In this document: in pieces, positions 59,496 through 64,000 of the stretch
How positions within the stretch are numbered: position 1 is the first letter of the stretch
How the letters are laid out: each line of letters opens with the position of its first letter
Assembly (NCBI RefSeq): GCF_016906535.1
Contig: NC_057374.1
Span: 310,001 to 374,000, forward strand
Length of the DNA: 64,000 nt
Reading direction: 5' to 3'
DNA from: Rhizoctonia solani
Lineage: Eukaryota; Basidiomycota; Agaricomycetes; Cantharellales; Ceratobasidiaceae
Program-made: the position numbers and the translations under genes
The notes under the pieces: generated by a model
The model's database searches: none
What the model was told of the DNA's origin: nothing
The model's input: only the letters and a program-made list of their open reading frames with translations

Positions 59496-60420
59496 CTTCC
59501 AATGAGTCCGTGATTACACTCTCGTTTGATTGTAATACGAAACGACAGCCTCCTTTCCTATCTTTACTGGCACAACACTTTATTAGCATATGGTGGCCTC
59601 GAGTATAGAATTCAGGATCACTATATTGTATCTGATCCCCAGGAAACTGTGCCTGTAAGAAGCCCATAGAAACTTGGCATATGAGCACTTTATTCCCCAT
59701 TAGGGCCCGAGGATAAAATGCCTCGATTACTTCACAAATCCGTTCGGATCAAACTCATGCTATGTTGGGAAGTAAGCAAGAAAGATACGAACGAATGACA
59801 GAGTCGTACTACCTGTTTGGGAAGCGAACTATCGGCTACTCCTCCGGTATTCATAGTTTCCGGTCGAAGGAATGCTGTCTGATGTGTGTGAGCCAAAGCG
59901 TGGCTTCATACCCGTCTCGCATATATCGACCGAAGCAGATACCCTATACACTGAGTCACCCCTCGTCCCCTAAGAAGCTCTTTCAGCTTACTATTCGTAG
60001 TGCCATGTATCCTATGTATTCTCACTACCACGGATGGCAAGGGCTTCAAACCCACTCAAGACCGACTCACTGTTCATCGGATTTGCCTTTTGATATCAAT
60101 TCTTATCAGGTTCAGGTCGCATATACTTTCAATTGAACCCATCGGACATAAATCAATCGAGCCAAATTATATCACCAGGTAAAGGCTTCTGCTCTCGAGT
60201 CTTTTGAGAGACCCAGTCGTGTGCAACAAATATCGGACCGAAGTCCGAGTGGGATATGGGCACGTGACCTGACGTCCCCTTGGTCATTTGACGAGTATAT
60301 CTTTTGGCTACCATGATCACCCATTCTTCACTTTGTATTTTTCCTCTTTCAAGTACGTTTGTTTTCGGCAACCTGAATTTATCTCATTCATAGCGTTTTA
60401 ATAGAGCAAAAGTCTAAACC
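59496..60420. other. intergenic, no strong gene
   Basis: A + strand frame at 59762-60136 (124 codons) has no domain. The last 60 bp are the gluconokinase leader. Confidence 0.3.
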
Positions 60421-61211
60421 ATGGCCGATAACGTTGATTCATCAAATATATTGGGCAGTGGAGGACCCAAGTTGATAGTTGTAATGGTAAGTCTCTGGTA
60501 CTACTTTTATGCATTTAGAGGATCGAATGCCCCGGGATTTACATTCATATTTGGATCTTCCACAAATTTCAAACGCTTCTGACTCTACGTTTTTTCCAGG
60601 GCGTGAGTGGATGCGGCAAGTCAACAACCGGACAAAACCTTGGCCGAGCCCTTAATGCAACTTTTGTGGATGGCGACGATCTACATCCAGCAGCCAATGT
60701 TGCCAAAATGTCCCGTGGGGAACCGTTGACGGATGCCGACCGGGCCCCATGGCTCAAACTAATCCGAGAGCGCGCAACGGAGCTCGCTACTCAAGGCAAC
60801 GGTATCACTGTTGTAGCATGTTCGTCATTGCGCAAGGCGTACAGGGAGCTACTGAGAGGAAAGCCGGTAGAGCTGGTCAAGCCTGAGCCAGAGTCGTCTG
60901 ATGTCCCTGTTGTCCACCCGAAAGGAGAAGCGCCTAGTGTTGGAGACAAGGCCGATGTCGATGTGCACATAGCGAATACGTCTCCGCCGCTCAAAACCTA
61001 CTTTGTGTTCATAAAGGGCACGAGAGAATCACTTTTTGAGAGGATGCAAAAGAGGCAGGGTCATTTTATGAAGGCGAGCATGCTGGAGAGTCAGCTTGTG
61101 ACGTTGGAGAGCCCAGAGGGCGAAGATGGAGTTATAGTAGTGGATCTGGAGGCGACACCCCAGCAGCAGTGTGAACAGGCTGTAGCCGGGCTCAAATCGC
61201 TCGGCTCTTAG
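60421..61211 (+). CDS. gluconokinase
   Basis: Phosphorylates gluconate to 6-phosphogluconate, feeding the pentose phosphate pathway. Exons 60421-60486 and 60600-61211 give 225 residues, starting MADNVDSSNILGSGG. The P-loop GVSGCGKST directly follows the splice junction. FVDGDDLHPAANVAKMSRGE, PWLKLIRERA and VVACSSLRKAYRELL are the family's substrate and lid regions. RMQKRQGHFMKASMLESQ is followed by LESPEGEDG. No frame break. An acidic/Pro-rich insert (PEPESSDVPVVHPKGEAPS) in the middle is longer than in bacterial enzymes. Confidence 0.9.
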
Positions 61212-61554
61212 GATCAACTATTATATTTCTCGGCGTTGTAATTAATTTTGTAGTGAATGGGTGATCAACATTTAGAGTTTCGCAGATTGGGATGTTCCAG
61301 GGTTCGAGATGATGCGAATGACATAATCACTCCACGCGTTACTTTGGGCTTGACTCTGACCACGCCTTTCCAGTGTGGCCTCGTTACCAAGGACTGAACA
61401 CCTTAAGTACACTTCCTACTTGATCTTTGGGTCTCTCTTGCTGCCCCTGCATGTTCTCCGCTGAGCTACCTTGCACGATCGGTTCCTTGAGAAATTAATT
61501 CCATCCATTGTATCTTACTTTTCCACAAATTTATCAGACTCTATTCCCCTCGCG
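61212..61554. other. short intergenic, RPAP1 promoter
   Basis: Compact spacer between gluconokinase stop and RPAP1 start, nothing further seen. Confidence 0.4.
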
Positions 61555-64000
61555 ATGTCTCTTATCGGCTCTGTAGTCGAGCGCACGCCTAATGCCACTG
61601 GCTCTACGACTTCCATGACACCGTTCCCGGTCTCATCTGATCCCAAAACGGGATTTCCTGCTGTCACCCATCGGTAGGCACATGCAGAGCCTGCCACGAC
61701 TCCGCTCATCCTATTGATTCGTAATATCCAATTATTACAGGTCACAGCGACAACGCAAGAGTGCGTTCCGTCAGACTATGGAAGCCGCTCGACCGATGAA
61801 TCGGGATGGCACAATTCCTGTCGTCAAGCCATCCTCCGAGGTAGCGGGTACGCAGTCAGGAGATTCAAGCGATGCGTCATGGAGATCCACTATGGAGGCT
61901 GAGAATGCACGCAAGGTAGCTTTTATGACCGACGAGGAACGGCAAGAGGAGCTGCGTCAGTTGAGCTCCAAGTTCGGCGATATCGCTGAGCTACGCAGTA
62001 TCTTGACTCGAGCAAAAGAGTCGAGATCAAGGCCAGGTAAGTCGGTGATGTCGGCTAGTATAATTACCGAGTCTTGACTGATTTTTACGTATTTTAGATA
62101 ACAAGGGGGCTACCTCCCCAACGATTGAGGAAGTCTCAGATGAAGATAATCCCAAGGTTCCCCCTTTGGAAGCACCCTCACCTCTAGTGCACAACCCTCA
62201 ACACCGTGTCGCCACCCCGCCACGTCCCGTGCTTTCGCGTCGATCATCCGTCAGCGGGGTTTCTCGCACCGGCGCTAATACACCTGGGGCATCAGGCGTC
62301 CGGTTTGCTCAAGTCACCCCACGGGATGTGTTTACCTATCCTTCTGCACCGACTTCTCCTAAGCGAACCACGCTATTGATCGAGGCACCTCCGGCTGGAG
62401 GTAGTGGTGAGAATGTTACGAAATTGCAATGGCAAGGCAAAACTCCACTAGGAACCGAGCCCACCAAACTGGCACAAAATGAACCTCAAACAAGCTCGAT
62501 CGAATCGGCGGCTGTGCCGGAAGACCAAGCCAAGAAGATCGAGTCTACCCATCCGCTTTCTCAAGTTTCTCCTTCTCCGAGTTCATCGATGTCCGATATG
62601 ACTGTCAATGCATCGAGCCGAACATCGAAATCTGGAGGGGGTGCCGCCGCTACACCATTCCCTCGGTTGGACCCCATTGACACCCAGGCGACACCCGAAG
62701 CCATCAGGCAACAATATTTCCCAAATGAGCCCAAGAACAACCCGAATTTGGCATGGATGGCTGATCTACCGGAGATCCCTGATACTCCAGTCACGAGTGA
62801 ATATGCCTATATTGATGGGATGGGCGAGAAGTTTATAATACGTGAGAAAGTCGGATTCGGTCTTGATGGGACGCCAATACCGCAGGAGATTGCCAAGGAA
62901 ATGCCGGCCCATGATGGGCTACATCACAATTCACGAGGTACCGCTGGTAAGTCCGAGTCCACTTGGGTGTGGGCCTGTAAAGCCGGAGTCGGCGCCGTAT
63001 GCGTTGGAGTGGCAGCCGCGGTTTCTTTAAAAGCTGCTTTCTAAACTAGTAAATCTGTTTGGAGTTTTTCTGCCACTCTGCTTGTTTCATATGTGTTTCT
63101 TTCGCCTTTCTTGGGTTTGAAGCTGTACCATCATGCTTTCTGTCTTTCATATCAAAATATCCAACAACACGCGTTCAACGCATTTTGATGGCGAGTCTTA
63201 ATTTGGCTTTTAACGTGGCTCCAATCTCCCTTAATTCCCCTTCTTAGATCCTGCCCCTCCTTTTTCTACCTAAACCACGTGTTTGCCACGCTATTCCTAT
63301 GCCACCTGTTCCTTTTTACCCCACCTGGACAAGCTTTCGCGTGACTCTTTTTGTTATGCATCGTTCTAGTCTTCATTTGTTCACGCCATTCGGTCGGCAC
63401 GTTGGAGCCATTCTTACGTTCGTTTGACATAGGTTACACGCTTGGAGATCTTCTACACCTGGCACGAAGCACTGCCCCGATGCAACGTGCTATGGCTCTG
63501 GATGCCCTTGCTAGACTCATTATTCGGGTTGGACGGTGCGAATTAGGTACATGGTTCCCTCGTTCCGACAATTGTGAGGATCGGGATCGGGTCGATAGTA
63601 CACAGACCGAGAACAAGGTGGTCCTTCCAGCTGCTAAACTACGGAAATTGGTGATCGATTCTGCTACTTCGGCCCTAAGCGAGCGAGGAGCTGTTGGAAC
63701 TCGTGCTGTTGATTGCCTGTATGCGGCACTCGTTGTGTGGGACCACGATCTTGAACTAGTGGACAACGTAGAGCTTAGCCTGCGACCTGTGGGCGCGAAT
63801 GAATCTAATTTACACGTTATGCCCTCTAATTACGTCACACCGGAGGCTGCTTCCCCAAGTGAGCCGGGACTGGACGAGATGAAGGTCGTGGATAATCTTG
63901 TATTAGACCCAATTTTGGAAACTGCTATACGCCAATTCAGTGCGCGGTCTCTCCCGAGAAGCGTTCTAGGGCGCCTCCTGGAAGTCATTGTGCGTCTATC
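61555..64000 (+). CDS. RPAP1: RPAP1-like (RNA polymerase II-associated protein 1), partial
   Basis: RPAP1 helps assemble and shuttle RNA polymerase II. Exons: 61555 to about 61673, about 61740-62035, about 62099-62947, and 63432 to the window end. It starts MSLIGSVVERTP and carries the N-terminal family region (HRSQRQRKSAFRQTMEAARP, FMTDEERQEELRQLSSKFG). A disordered Ser/Pro part follows, then FPNEPKNNPNLAWMADLP, and the C-terminal family block FGLDGTPIPQEIAKEMPAHD. After a long intron comes GYTLGDLLHLARSTAPMQRA. The last exon stays open to the end, reading LDALARLIIRVGRCELGTWF ... LLEVIVRLS, so the gene continues outside. The intron at 62948-63431 is about 484 nt, far longer than others here. 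Reading through it would end at 63044 with an Ala-rich hydrophobic tail. Confidence 0.85.

Noticed and set aside
62948..63044. RPAP1 ending in a membrane tail
   Set aside because: A perfect GTAAGT donor at 62948 and the family C-terminal block GYTLGDLLHLARS after 63431 show that the main product continues; the tail is only an intron read-through possibility.

Overview
The window is nuclear DNA of a filamentous basidiomycete, most likely an Agaricomycete. Many genes are cut by short introns of about 50-60 nt with GT-AG ends. Several families are typical of mushroom-forming fungi and their relatives: a DUF6535-type membrane protein, CsbD-like protein, Ppo fatty-acid dioxygenase, F-box proteins and dispersed caspase-like proteins. 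A Rhizoctonia-like genome would fit, but that is inference from gene content only. I joined exons by eye, so intron borders are predictions.

Layout. 1-5 kb: the 3' end of an unknown gene, a small secreted cysteine-rich protein, and proline-rich unknown proteins. 6-9 kb: glutathione synthetase (-) and a UBE2K/Ubc1-type ubiquitin-conjugating enzyme (+), divergent from a 123-bp shared promoter that holds a 16-bp palindrome around CACGTG. 11-15.7 kb: two tandem caspase-like proteins with long disordered N-termini. 15.8-22.3 kb: a CsbD-like stress protein, a subtilisin with damaged splice and reading-frame signals, a 480-bp TIR transposon derivative, and an amidase. 23.8-29.1 kb: an unknown protein, a tRNA-like element and the mitofusin Fzo1. 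31.5-37 kb: a Ppo-type fatty-acid dioxygenase and an MFS sugar transporter. 39-43 kb: an unknown membrane protein and two tandem secreted cysteine-rich proteins. 43-53.4 kb: two delta-12 fatty-acid desaturases flanking a DUF6535-type gene. 54-58 kb: an F-box gene, a small MITE-like inverted-repeat element, and a decayed second copy of the F-box unit. 59-64 kb: a small secreted protein, gluconokinase, and RPAP1, which runs off the end.

How they relate. FAD2 desaturases make linoleate and the Ppo enzyme oxygenates it, so 31-53 kb carries both steps of oxylipin formation, though nothing shows a regulated cluster. The small secreted proteins form a knottin-like candidate-effector set. The tandem caspase-like pair is the best candidate for an undescribed system, possibly regulated cell death. 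One-base frame breaks recur in otherwise well-conserved genes (glutathione synthetase, Fzo1, Ppo, sugar transporter, FAD2 copy 1, subtilisin, DUF6535 gene). This pattern looks more like uncorrected assembly indels than seven separate gene deaths, and it matters for anyone predicting genes here.
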